Shown here: positions 1-7,804 of the stretch, piece by piece
Layout of the letters: the number at the start of each line of letters is the position of its first letter
Numbering within the stretch: position 1 is the stretch's first letter
Assembly (NCBI RefSeq): GCF_002291445.1
Contig: NZ_CP014137.1
Span: 1,674,001 to 1,738,000, forward strand
Length of the DNA stretch: 64,000 bases
From: Brenneria goodwinii
Lineage (GTDB): Bacteria > Pseudomonadota > Gammaproteobacteria > Enterobacterales > Enterobacteriaceae
Direction: 5' to 3'
Position numbers and translations under genes: made by a program
The notes under the pieces: generated by a model
Seen by the model: only the letters and a program-made list of their open reading frames with translations
Database searches by the model: none
What the model was told of the DNA's origin: nothing

Positions 1-55
1 ACAGCGCAACAAGGCTAAATGAGAATATCTTACTGATAATAAATCACTTTCTGAC

Positions 56-71
56 TGGCATTACAATTGCT
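56..71 (+). promoter_or_regulatory. sigma-54 (-24/-12) promoter of the iscA-nifUSVWZM operon
   Basis: TGGCA at 56-60 and TTGC at 67-70 give the invariant GG-N10-GC spacing of RpoN promoters (consensus TGGCAC-N5-TTGC). Transcription should begin near 82, so the first gene must use the ATG at 103 and not the upstream TTG at 67. A NifA site (TGT-N10-ACA) would be expected 60-150 bp upstream, mostly outside the window. Bases 2-22 read QRNKAK and a stop and may be the tail of the preceding gene (nifX would be expected there), but this is too short to call. Confidence 0.8.
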
Positions 72-102
72 CAATGATAAGCGTCAGGTACGGGAGCCAA
101 TC

Positions 103-408
103 ATGATTCACATCGATGCAATGACCTTACAACAGCTCAGGCAACGTCAGGCGCAACGAAGCCAGGCCACCGCCGGTCTGGCGCTGGTCGTCAGAGGAGA
201 CGCCTGCCGGGGCTGGTCGTTACAAATGATATGGCGCGATCGGGCGTTACCCGGCGACCAGTGCCGTGAAATCGAGGGGTTGCGGCTATTCGCCTCCGAG
301 CTGCACTGGCAGCAGTTGGCGCAGGCGCGCATCAGCTCGGATACGCGAGGTATCTGGGTTGAATTTCAGCCGCTGGGGTGTCGGTGTGAAAGCGGGTCGT
401 GCGCCTAG
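103..408 (+). CDS. IscA/HesB-type Fe-S carrier of the nif cluster
   Basis: A 101-residue A-type Fe-S carrier, the family that receives or stores iron or clusters for NifU-type assembly. The three family cysteines are present in the usual layout: C35 in GDACRGW and the C-x-C pair C93/C95 in GCRCESGSC, with an extra C100. Such a gene next to nifU is known in other diazotrophs (for example iscA-nif of Azotobacter), but it is not part of the classic Klebsiella nifUSVWZM operon. The ATG start follows a GGGAG ribosome site and lies about 20 bases after the predicted transcription start. The core sequence is diverged from housekeeping IscA, so a variant function is possible. Confidence 0.75.
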   Translation: MIHIDAMTLQQLRQRQAQRSQATAGLALVVRGDACRGWSLQMIWRDRALPGDQCREIEGLRLFASELHWQQLAQARISSDTRGIWVEFQPLGCRCESGSCA

Positions 409-474
409 CCGCATCTATACCCAGCATCGCAAAACCTATTGGGTATAAGCCGTAAACAAACGGGAGAAGAGAGC

Positions 475-1350
475 ATGTGGAATTATTCCGAGAAGGTAAA
501 AGAACATTTCTTTCATCCGCGCAACGCCCGAGTGGTCGATCAGGCGAATGCGGTCGGCGATGTCGGTTCTCTCAGCTGTGGCGACGCTCTGCGGTTGATG
601 CTACGGATTGACCCCGTTAGTGAAGTGATTCAGGAAGCGGGATTTCAAACGTTTGGCTGCGGCAGTGCGATTGCCTCTTCATCGGCATTGACAGAATTGA
701 TCATCGGCAAAACGCTGGACGAAGCCTCACACGTCACCAACCGGGAAATTGTGGACTATCTGGATGGTTTGCCGCCGGAAAAGATGCACTGCTCGGTGAT
801 GGGACAGGAAGCGCTGCGGGCGGCGATCGCCAACTATCGCGGGGAGACGCTGGCAGACGATCATGAAGAGGGCGCGTTGATTTGCAAATGTTTTGCCGTT
901 GATGAGGGACAGATCAAACGCGCGGTGCTGACCAATGGGCTGACGACGCTCGAAGAGGTGATCCATTACACCAAAGCCGGCGGCGGATGTACGTCATGCC
1001 ATGAAAAAATTGAACAGACGCTGGGCGCTATTCTGGCCGCCGCGGCTAAAGATGCGCCGCTTGCAATGGACGTAAAAGCGCAGAAAAACGAACGCTGGTT
1101 GACCATTGAAGAGGTGATTAACAGTTTACGGCCGCATATCCAAATGGACGGCGGCGATATCAGGCTGGTCGGCGTGACGGACAACGAGGTGCGCATAACC
1201 CTGTCCGGCAGTTGCAACGGTTGCATGATGACGGATATGACGTTGGGCTGGCTGCAACAAAAACTGCTGGAGCGTCTGGGTTATTTCATCCGCGTGGTTG
1301 TGGACGCGCCTGCCGCCAACGAGATCATTCTCCAGACTTCCGATTTCTAA
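475..1350 (+). CDS. nifU: NifU, Fe-S cluster assembly scaffold
   Basis: Modular scaffold of 291 residues that builds [2Fe-2S] and [4Fe-4S] clusters for nitrogenase using sulfur from NifS. The N-terminal IscU-like domain carries C35, C62 and C106. The central Bfd-like [2Fe-2S] domain carries C137, C139, C172 and C175. The C-terminal Nfu-type domain carries the CNGC pair C247/C250. All cysteines known to bind clusters in the family are present. The start chosen is MWNYSEKV, which matches the family and follows GGGAGAAGA; a TTG 36 bases upstream would only add a non-homologous tail. nifS follows after 11 bases. Confidence 0.97.
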   Translation: MWNYSEKVKEHFFHPRNARVVDQANAVGDVGSLSCGDALRLMLRIDPVSEVIQEAGFQTFGCGSAIASSSALTELIIGKTLDEASHVTNREIVDYLDGLPPEKMHCSVMGQEALRAAIANYRGETLADDHEEGALICKCFAVDEGQIKRAVLTNGLTTLEEVIHYTKAGGGCTSCHEKIEQTLGAILAAAAKDAPLAMDVKAQKNERWLTIEEVINSLRPHIQMDGGDIRLVGVTDNEVRITLSGSCNGCMMTDMTLGWLQQKLLERLGYFIRVVVDAPAANEIILQTSDF

Positions 1351-1361
1351 GGAACGCGCAT

Positions 1362-2552
1362 ATGAAACCAATCTATCTGGATAACAATGCCACCACCCGT
1401 TTGGATCCGATGGTGCTGGAAGCCATGCTGCCGTTTTTACAGGATCAGTACGGCAACCCGTCGTCGATTCATGACTTTGGCGAACCCTCCCGGCGGGCGC
1501 TGGCCAGAGCGCGCGAACAGGTGGCCAGCTTTCTTGGCGCCCGTCATGACAGTGAAGTGATCTTTACCTCCTGTGCGACGGAAGCCACATCCACCGCCAT
1601 TCTTTCCGCGGTAGAGGCCTTTCCCGCGCGGCGTGAAATCATCACCACGGAAGTTGAACATCCGGCTACGCTGGCGGTATGCGAACACCTGGAGCGGCAA
1701 GGCTATAAAATCCACCGTCTGGGGGTTAACGAGCAGGGCGCGCTCGATCTGGATGTCTACCGGGGGTTGCTGCACGACGGCGTCGCGCTGGTCACCGTGA
1801 TGTGGGCGAACAATGAAACCGGCGTGCTGTTTCCCATCGAACAGATGGCGCAGTTGGCGCATGAACGCGGCATTCTGTTTCACTGCGATGCCGTACAGAC
1901 GCTGGGCAAAGTAGCGGTGGCGGTAGCCGATTCAGGCATTGATATGCTCTCTTGCTCGGCGCATAAGATTCACGGCCCGAAAGGCACCGGATGCCTATGG
2001 CTGCGGCGTGGCACGCGCTTTCGTCCGCTGTTGCGCGGCGGGCATCAGGAGCGCGGGCGCCGGGCCGGAACGGAGAATATCGCCGGGATCGTGGGGATGG
2101 GCATGGCCAGCGAGTTGGCCGCGATCCATTTGCCGATGATGGCGGCCAGCATCGCACCGTTGCGCGACCGGCTGGAGGCCGGATTACGGACGATAGCCGG
2201 TACGCGCGTGATGGGCGCGGGACAACCGCGTACGCCCAATACCCTCAACATTGCTTTTGAGTTTATTGAAGGGGAAGCCATTTTGCTGATGATGAATCAG
2301 GTCGGCATTGCGGCCTCCAGCGGCAGCGCCTGTACGTCAGGCTCATTGGAGCCTTCCCATGTGATGCGCGCAATGAATATCCCTTATACCGCCGCGCACG
2401 GCAGTATCCGTTTTTCACTATCGCGCTATACGCGAGAAAAAGAGATCGACTACGTGCTCGCACAGGTGCCGCCGGTGATCGATCGTTTACGTGCGCTGTC
2501 GCCATACTGGCAGCAGGGGAAACCGGGTGAATTCATGCCGGCCTGGGGTTAA
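1362..2552 (+). CDS. nifS: NifS, cysteine desulfurase
   Basis: PLP enzyme of 396 residues that converts cysteine to alanine and passes the persulfide sulfur to NifU. The PLP lysine is K202 in SCSAHKIHGPKG. The catalytic cysteine is C324 in SSGSACTSGSLEPSHV, the group I (NifS/IscS-like) loop. The start at MKPIYLDNNATT matches the family; reading further upstream in this frame would run into nifU. It sits between nifU and nifV in the same operon. Confidence 0.97.
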   Translation: MKPIYLDNNATTRLDPMVLEAMLPFLQDQYGNPSSIHDFGEPSRRALARAREQVASFLGARHDSEVIFTSCATEATSTAILSAVEAFPARREIITTEVEHPATLAVCEHLERQGYKIHRLGVNEQGALDLDVYRGLLHDGVALVTVMWANNETGVLFPIEQMAQLAHERGILFHCDAVQTLGKVAVAVADSGIDMLSCSAHKIHGPKGTGCLWLRRGTRFRPLLRGGHQERGRRAGTENIAGIVGMGMASELAAIHLPMMAASIAPLRDRLEAGLRTIAGTRVMGAGQPRTPNTLNIAFEFIEGEAILLMMNQVGIAASSGSACTSGSLEPSHVMRAMNIPYTAAHGSIRFSLSRYTREKEIDYVLAQVPPVIDRLRALSPYWQQGKPGEFMPAWG

Positions 2553-2569
2553 CCGGGGAGGTTCCGCCG

Positions 2570-3715
2570 ATGAGAACTGTCGTCGTTAATGACACCACTT
2601 TGCGCGATGGCGAGCAAAGTCCCGGCGTGGCGTTCAGCGCCGATGAAAAGCTGGCGATCGCCGTATCGCTGGCGCGGGCCGGGGTGCCGGAACTGGAAGT
2701 GGGCACGCCCGCCATGGGTGAAGAAGAGTGCGCGCGGATTTATCAGATCCGCCAGGCATTACCGGATATAACCCTGATGGCCTGGTGTCGTCTCAATGAG
2801 AAGGATATCCGGCAGGCCGCGCGTCTGGGGGTTAACTGGGTGGATATTTCGCTGCCGGTTTCCGCCTGTTTACGGCAGTTCAAGGTTGGTCTGATGTGGT
2901 CCGAGATGCTACAGCGGCTCAGTGACTTGATTCAGTTTGCGCTAGCGCAGGGGCTTCAGGTTTGCGTCGGCGGCGAAGACGCCTCACGCGCCAGCGAGGA
3001 GGAGTTGGCCGCGGTTGCCCAGGTGGCGATCGCGGCCGGCGCGGGCCGGATGCGCTTTGCCGATACGCTGGGACTGCTCGATCCGTTTTCGACCATGCAG
3101 CAGATCCAGCGGTTACGGCGTCACTGGCTGGGCGAATTGGAAATTCATGCCCACAACGACTTTGGCATGGCGACGGCCAATACGCTGGCGGCGGTGCGCG
3201 CCGGCGCGACCCACGTCAGCACTACCATCCTGGGGCTGGGCGAGCGGGCGGGCAACGCGGCGCTGGAACAGGTGGTATTGGGACTCACCCATACCCAACT
3301 GGGCGAAACCCATGTGGATACCACGCAACTGACGGCCTTGTGCCAGCAGCTCGCCACGGCCGCCGGCGAGCGCATTCCCTGCCGGCAGCCGTTGGTGGGC
3401 GACAAGGTATTCACCCATGAATCGGGCGTACACGTCGCCGGGCTATTGCAAGGGGTTGAAAGCTACCAGAGCATCCCTCCCCAGATACTGGGGCGCGAGC
3501 ACCAACTGGTGCTGGGGAAACATTCAGGCCGGCGCGCGCTGGAGGCGGTGTTTTCTCAACTTGGTCTGCCGGTGAGCGACGCCCAGATCCCGCAGCTTCA
3601 GCAGGCGCTGCGTCTGTTCGCCGAAACGGGTAAACGCACGCCCACCCGGGATGAACTTTGCCATCTTTATCAGGGAATATGCGACATACCGGTCCGGGCG
3701 CTTAACGTTGTTTGA
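2570..3715 (+). CDS. nifV: NifV, homocitrate synthase
   Basis: Condenses acetyl-CoA with 2-oxoglutarate to homocitrate, the organic ligand of the iron-molybdenum cofactor. The 381-residue protein shows the DRE-TIM signature DTTLRDGEQSPG near residue 6 and the metal-binding HAHND motif around residue 195, both diagnostic of the homocitrate/isopropylmalate synthase family. The nif context makes homocitrate the product. A GGGGAG ribosome site precedes the ATG, 17 bases after nifS. Confidence 0.96.
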   Translation: MRTVVVNDTTLRDGEQSPGVAFSADEKLAIAVSLARAGVPELEVGTPAMGEEECARIYQIRQALPDITLMAWCRLNEKDIRQAARLGVNWVDISLPVSACLRQFKVGLMWSEMLQRLSDLIQFALAQGLQVCVGGEDASRASEEELAAVAQVAIAAGAGRMRFADTLGLLDPFSTMQQIQRLRRHWLGELEIHAHNDFGMATANTLAAVRAGATHVSTTILGLGERAGNAALEQVVLGLTHTQLGETHVDTTQLTALCQQLATAAGERIPCRQPLVGDKVFTHESGVHVAGLLQGVESYQSIPPQILGREHQLVLGKHSGRRALEAVFSQLGLPVSDAQIPQLQQALRLFAETGKRTPTRDELCHLYQGICDIPVRALNVV

Positions 3716-3727
3716 CGGAGGGGAAAT

Positions 3728-4075
3728 ATGGACTGGTTTAATGAATTGCCCGGAATAAGTCAGTTGGAGAGTGCTGAAGACTTCCTGCGTTTCTTTGCCA
3801 TTCCATTTGATGAACAGAGCGTACGCGTTAAACATCTGCATATCCTGCATGCCTTCAGCCGCCGTTTACGGCGTTACCAGCCAGACGATGAGCCGGATAT
3901 CTCGCCGCAGCAACGGCAGCAGTTTCGGCTGGAACAGGTGCGTTCAATGCTGATGGAAAGCTACCAATACGTCATCAGCGGCGAACTGCGGGAACGTTCG
4001 GAATTGCAAGTCTATCAACGCACCACCCGCTGTTTTATCCCCTGGATGTTACTGGATGAAGGAGAAAGCGTATGA
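3728..4075 (+). CDS. nifW: NifW, nitrogenase stabilising/assembly protein
   Basis: Small protein of 115 residues whose N-terminal LESAEDFLRFFAIPFDE segment is typical of NifW. The family associates with the MoFe protein and is thought to protect it from oxygen or help its maturation; the mechanism is not settled. It lies 12 bases after nifV behind a GGAGGGG ribosome site and overlaps nifZ by four bases, so the two are probably translationally coupled. Confidence 0.93.
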   Translation: MDWFNELPGISQLESAEDFLRFFAIPFDEQSVRVKHLHILHAFSRRLRRYQPDDEPDISPQQRQQFRLEQVRSMLMESYQYVISGELRERSELQVYQRTTRCFIPWMLLDEGESV

Positions 4076-4521
4076 AACCACGCTTTGCATTTGGTGAAGC
4101 GGTACGGGTGATCCGTACCGTGCGCAATGACGGAACTTTCCCGGATATGGCGCGTGGCGAGCAGTTGGTACGGCGTGGCGCGATCGGGTATGTGCGGGAA
4201 TGGGGAACCTTTTTACAAGACAATATTATCTACCAGGTTCACTTCCTGGCGGACGATCGCATCGTGGGGTGCCGCGAGCATGAATTGATCCCCGCCTCGG
4301 CGCCATGGGTCGATAGCGCCTTCCAATACGGCGACTGGGTAAGTGCCGCAATGATGCTGGCGACCCATCAACAAATCCGCGTGCAGGCCGGGGATATCGG
4401 TCAGGTCATGGGCGTCGAGCGGGAAAAGGATCCTTTACAGTTTATCGTTCTGTTCGGCGGTACGTTATTGCAGGTGCCGGAACATGCGCTGGAGGCGGTA
4501 GACCATGACAACAATCTGTAA
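4072..4521 (+). CDS. nifZ: NifZ, MoFe-protein P-cluster maturation factor
   Basis: 149 residues; it begins with MKPRFAFGEAVRVIRTVRND, the conserved SH3-like beta start of NifZ. NifZ assists formation of the second P-cluster of the MoFe protein. It overlaps nifW at its start by four bases and nifM at its end by 17 bases, which fixes the operon order W-Z-M as in Klebsiella. Confidence 0.94.
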   Translation: MKPRFAFGEAVRVIRTVRNDGTFPDMARGEQLVRRGAIGYVREWGTFLQDNIIYQVHFLADDRIVGCREHELIPASAPWVDSAFQYGDWVSAAMMLATHQQIRVQAGDIGQVMGVEREKDPLQFIVLFGGTLLQVPEHALEAVDHDNNL

Positions 4522-5362
4522 CCTGGATGTACTCGCCATGTGGCAACGCTATTGCCGGCTGAAACTCTCTCTGTCGCTATATCATTGTCTGCCCTGGCAA
4601 CTGGGGGCCGAACAAAAAATGGCGTTTGCCGGGCAACTGGAGCGGCAATGGCGTCTGGAAGCGGCGATCCGCGAACATGCGGAGCGGCGGGGGATCCGCG
4701 CGGATCAGAAAAGCATTATGACGGCGCAGTATGTGCTGCGTACGTTCTTCGATGACGAACAGTCCTGGAACGAGGCATTGGCTCGCGCCGGGATTGATGA
4801 AGCCGGGCGCTTACAGGCGTTGACGCACGAAGCGATCCTCACCGCCACGTTGGAAAATGTGGCCAGTCTGGCGCCCAACGTCAGTGAACGGGAAATTGAT
4901 GAGTGGTATCAGCATAATACGCACCGTTTTCAGCAGCCGGAACAGCGTTTGGCGCATCACTTGCTGTTGGTGATTGACGATACGCAGGTCGATTGTGACA
5001 GGGTCACGGTAACCGGGCGCATCAGCGCATTGCAACGCCGTTTACAAATCGACCCGCGCCGCTTTCACCGCCTGGCCAACCGTTTTTCTGAATGTCCGAC
5101 GGCGATGGATGGGGGAAAAATCGGTTGGGTGGGCCGGGGCGTGCTTTATCCGACATTAGATATGCTGTTATTTTCCCTTGATGCGAACGACATCAGTCCG
5201 GTAGTGGAAAGCCCGATGGGTCTGCATGTGTTGTGGTGCGAGGCGATCCGCCCGGCCGGCGAACTGCCGAAGGCGCAGGCACTGGCGCAAATTCGCCAGC
5301 AGTGGCAGGAGAAGCTCCGCCAACAGTATCAGCGCCGCTGGCTGGCGGAGATTTTGGGGTAA
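4505..5362 (+). CDS. nifM: NifM, peptidyl-prolyl isomerase for NifH
   Basis: 285 residues; a helical N-terminal half followed by a parvulin/PpiC-type domain in the second half (the stretch around EQRLAHHLLLVIDD through the GGKIGWVGRG and ESPMGLHVLW motifs). NifM is needed for the Fe protein (NifH) to fold to its active dimer. The start overlaps nifZ and seems correct because the next methionine (MWQRY) would remove only a few family-variable residues. This is the last gene of the operon, followed by a small GC hairpin and a T run. Confidence 0.94.
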   Translation: MTTICNLDVLAMWQRYCRLKLSLSLYHCLPWQLGAEQKMAFAGQLERQWRLEAAIREHAERRGIRADQKSIMTAQYVLRTFFDDEQSWNEALARAGIDEAGRLQALTHEAILTATLENVASLAPNVSEREIDEWYQHNTHRFQQPEQRLAHHLLLVIDDTQVDCDRVTVTGRISALQRRLQIDPRRFHRLANRFSECPTAMDGGKIGWVGRGVLYPTLDMLLFSLDANDISPVVESPMGLHVLWCEAIRPAGELPKAQALAQIRQQWQEKLRQQYQRRWLAEILG

Positions 5363-5451
5363 TAATATGGCGCGTTCAATCCGTTGCCGCTGTCGTCAAG
5401 TCGCTTTCTTCCGGCAGACTCTCCCGTAGTGAGCAAATAAGATGTTAATCA

Positions 5452-5470
5452 GGCGCCGGGCGGCGTTTTT
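5452..5470 (+). terminator. Probable rho-independent terminator after nifM
   Basis: CGCC at 5454-5457 can pair with GGCG at 5462-5465 around a four-base loop, followed directly by five T. The stem is short but GC-only. It ends the nifUSVWZM transcript six bases before the stop codon of the convergent nifF. Confidence 0.55.
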
Positions 5471-5475
5471 CCATA

Positions 5476-6003
5476 TCAAAATTCCGCCTGAAGCTCGCTG
5501 ATCCACTGGGTGACGCGTTCTTCGGTCAGATTCTGTTGGTTGTCCTGATCCAGTACCAGCCCGACGAAGCGATCGCCATCCAGCGCGGTGGAGTCCGTAA
5601 ACGAATAGCCCACCGTCGGCCATGCGCCGACCACCTTCGCGCCGGCCTCGCTGACAATGTCATACAGTTCGCCTAACGCATTAACGAAGGCATCGGGATA
5701 GCTTTCCTGATCGCCAAGACCGAACAGCGCGACCGTTTTCCCGCTCAGATCGGCATTCGCCAATTCGTCGGCGAACTCGGCCCACGATTCGCTCATACAC
5801 TCCGAATCCAGGCCGGGCAGCTGCCCGTCGCCCAGCGTAGGCGTGCCGAGAATCAAAATATCGTAGGCCAGCAGATCCGCTAACGATGCGCGATTGATAT
5901 TCACCGGTTCGTCCGCCCGATCGCCCAACTTTTCCTTGATAAGTTTCGCTACTTTGCGGGTTTTACCGGTGTCGGTACCGAAAAAAATGCCGATAGTGCT
6001 CAT
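5476..6003 (-). CDS. nifF: NifF, flavodoxin electron donor to nitrogenase
   Basis: Long-chain flavodoxin of 175 residues. It has the FMN phosphate loop GTDTGKTRKVAK near residue 10 and the LFGLGDQESYPDAF region that binds the flavin ring. In Klebsiella, NifF takes electrons from NifJ and gives them to NifH. Here it is the last gene behind rnfABCDGEH, so Rnf may be a source of its electrons (inference from position). I found no convincing sigma-54 element in the 162-base gap to rnfH, so it is probably read from the rnfA promoter. Confidence 0.95.
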   Translation of the reverse strand: MSTIGIFFGTDTGKTRKVAKLIKEKLGDRADEPVNINRASLADLLAYDILILGTPTLGDGQLPGLDSECMSESWAEFADELANADLSGKTVALFGLGDQESYPDAFVNALGELYDIVSEAGAKVVGAWPTVGYSFTDSTALDGDRFVGLVLDQDNQQNLTEERVTQWISELQAEF

Positions 6004-6071
6004 GGTTTACATTCTCCTAACCTAAAAGGATGCCTGAAAAGGTAATACCGATCGTTTAAGGCACGAGAAAC

Positions 6072-6129
6072 CGGGGGCGACCACGGCGTGAGGCGTCCCT
6101 GCGGGAACCTCATCACCGTGTTTCCCCCG
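6072..6129. repeat. Long imperfect palindrome between rnfH and nifF
   Basis: Nested complementary blocks: CGGGGG (6072-6077) with CCCCCG (6124-6129), CACGG with CCGTG, TGAGG with CCTCA, and CCC with GGG at the tip. The folded RNA would be a stem of about 25 pairs. There is no U tract in the nifF direction, so it looks more like a processing or stabilising element or a REP-like unit than a terminator. Confidence 0.6.
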
Positions 6130-6165
6130 AAATCCAGGCTTAAGCGAGCGGCATTAGGGTGTAAT

Positions 6166-6423
6166 CTACTCATCGTCGTCCGCTTCTTGGGCGGTACGTT
6201 CAATCGGCAGATAGATCTCTATCCGATCGCCTTCATGCACTTCGCTGTCGGCGGAGCAAAAATGGCCAAAAATCCCCATTCGATGCTTGTCCGGATCCAA
6301 CCAGGGATACAACGCAGACAACGGTGACGCCAGAAACGCCTCGCGCAGCGTGACAGGCGCCGGCATCTCCATCTCAACGCAACGGCTTTCATAACCATTG
6401 GCGTGGGCTATGGTGAATTTCAT
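6166..6423 (-). CDS. rnfH: RnfH-family ubiquitin-fold protein
   Basis: 85-residue small acidic protein of the RnfH family (ubiquitin-like beta-grasp fold), often encoded at the end of nitrogen-fixation rnf operons. It shows the typical VTLREAFLASPL and DRIEIYLPI segments. Its ATG overlaps the stop of rnfE (ATGA), so MKFTIAHANGYE is the likely start. Its exact role in the Rnf complex is unknown. Confidence 0.85.
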   Translation of the reverse strand: MKFTIAHANGYESRCVEMEMPAPVTLREAFLASPLSALYPWLDPDKHRMGIFGHFCSADSEVHEGDRIEIYLPIERTAQEADDDE

Positions 6424-7160
6424 CCGTGGCAACCTCCGCATCCGGCCCCGCAGCCTGAGCCGCCAGACGTTTCTTTCTTCAGAACGTCACGGCCGTAGCG
6501 CAGCACTTTGACGCCGCGGATCCCGGCCAGTACGAAGCCCATGACCAAAAAACCGCCCGGCGGCAACAACATCAGCAGAAAACCGTCATAGTTCGGCAAC
6601 AGATGCATTTCCAGAAAATGAAATGCCGACCCCAACAGTTGTTCCGCGCCGCTAAACAGCGTGCCGCTGCCGATAATTTCACGGATGGCGCCCATTGAGG
6701 TGACCCCGAGGGTAAATCCCAACCCTGTCGCCATGCCGTCCAGCGTGGCGGCAAACGGCGGATTATGGGCGGCGAAGGATTCTGCCCGGCCAAGCAGAGC
6801 GCAGTTCGCTACAATCAGCGGGATAAACAGTCCGAGGATTTTATGCAGATCGTGCATCCAGGCATTCATCGACAGGTCAAGCAATGTCACCAGACTGGAG
6901 ATGATCAGAATATAAACCGGAATACGAATCTGATGCGGGGTGATATGGCGCAGCAGCGACACCAGCAGGTTGGCTCCCGCCAGTACCGCGGTGGTCATGA
7001 GCCCCATGCCCAAACCATTGGTGGCGGTGGTGGTCACCGCCATCAGTGGGCATAGCCCGAGGAGCTGTACGTAGGTGATATTATTGGTCCAGATGCCGCT
7101 GACCAGAATATCCCGATAGGCGGAGCGTTCAGCCGGCGCTGTCGCGGTAATTTCACTCAT
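6420..7160 (-). CDS. rnfE: RnfE, membrane subunit of the Rnf complex
   Basis: 246 residues with about six hydrophobic segments, in the RnfA/RnfE (NqrD/NqrE) family. The conserved NNITYVQLLGLCPLMAVT start and the ANCALLGRAE loop hold the cysteines that bind a cluster inside the membrane. It ends in a His/Cys/Gly-rich tail (GCGAGCGGCHG), unusual in the family and possibly metal-binding. It overlaps rnfG by eight bases and rnfH by four. Confidence 0.95.
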   Translation of the reverse strand: MSEITATAPAERSAYRDILVSGIWTNNITYVQLLGLCPLMAVTTTATNGLGMGLMTTAVLAGANLLVSLLRHITPHQIRIPVYILIISSLVTLLDLSMNAWMHDLHKILGLFIPLIVANCALLGRAESFAAHNPPFAATLDGMATGLGFTLGVTSMGAIREIIGSGTLFSGAEQLLGSAFHFLEMHLLPNYDGFLLMLLPPGGFLVMGFVLAGIRGVKVLRYGRDVLKKETSGGSGCGAGCGGCHG

Positions 7161-7803
7161 TGGATGTTTCCTCCGTCAGGCCAAGCAATTCCTCCCGATG
7201 GCGTTGGAACAGCAGCAGCGTTTGATAAACGCTTTTCACTACCGCGCGCGGGGTAATGGTGGCGCCGGTGAACGCGTCAAACTCGCCGCCGTCCTTTTTG
7301 ACATGCCACTGTTTTTCCGTGGTGTTTTGCAGCGATTTGCCGGTAAAACCGAGGATCCAGTCGCCGTGGCTAAGCTCGATTTTGTCGCCCAGCCCCGGCG
7401 TTTCAGTGTGAGAAATGGTCCGTACGCCGGTAAGCTCGCCATCGGCATTGATGCCGATCAACAGGCTAATCACCCCGCTGTAGCCCCTTTCAGCGCCAAA
7501 CATCACCACGCCGCTGGGCCGGCCTTGCAGCGTTGCCCGGTAAACCTGTTGTTCCCGGCCTTCCAGATTCAGCGTGATTTCGCTATCGACAAGCGAGTTG
7601 TCGTGCAGCGCCTGCGGGAACACCGCCGAAAGCTGGCGCTGGGTATCCTCCTGATGACGCAGCGCAATCTCGCTATACGTCGCCCACCAAACGCCGGCAA
7701 TCAGCAGGCTAATCAACAGGGTAAAGGTGCCAAGCAGTAAACTCAGACTTATCGGGTGGCTGAGCGGCGGCCAACGCAATCCGCCGTAAGAGGCAGAGGC
7801 CAT
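7153..7803 (-). CDS. rnfG: RnfG, flavin-carrying subunit
   Basis: 216 residues; one N-terminal membrane segment (about 20-42) and a periplasmic FMN-binding domain. The flavinylation motif TGATIT is at 179-184; a threonine here carries a covalent FMN in RnfG/NqrC proteins. I start it at MASASYGG, one base after the rnfD stop and behind GGAGAAATAA; a longer reading would overlap rnfD. Confidence 0.94.
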   Translation of the reverse strand: MASASYGGLRWPPLSHPISLSLLLGTFTLLISLLIAGVWWATYSEIALRHQEDTQRQLSAVFPQALHDNSLVDSEITLNLEGREQQVYRATLQGRPSGVVMFGAERGYSGVISLLIGINADGELTGVRTISHTETPGLGDKIELSHGDWILGFTGKSLQNTTEKQWHVKKDGGEFDAFTGATITPRAVVKSVYQTLLLFQRHREELLGLTEETSNE

Positions 7804-7804
7804 G

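Noticed and set aside
67..102. TTG-started extension of the IscA-like gene
   Set aside because: The TTG lies inside the sigma-54 -12 element, upstream of the predicted transcription start, so it cannot be translated from this promoter.
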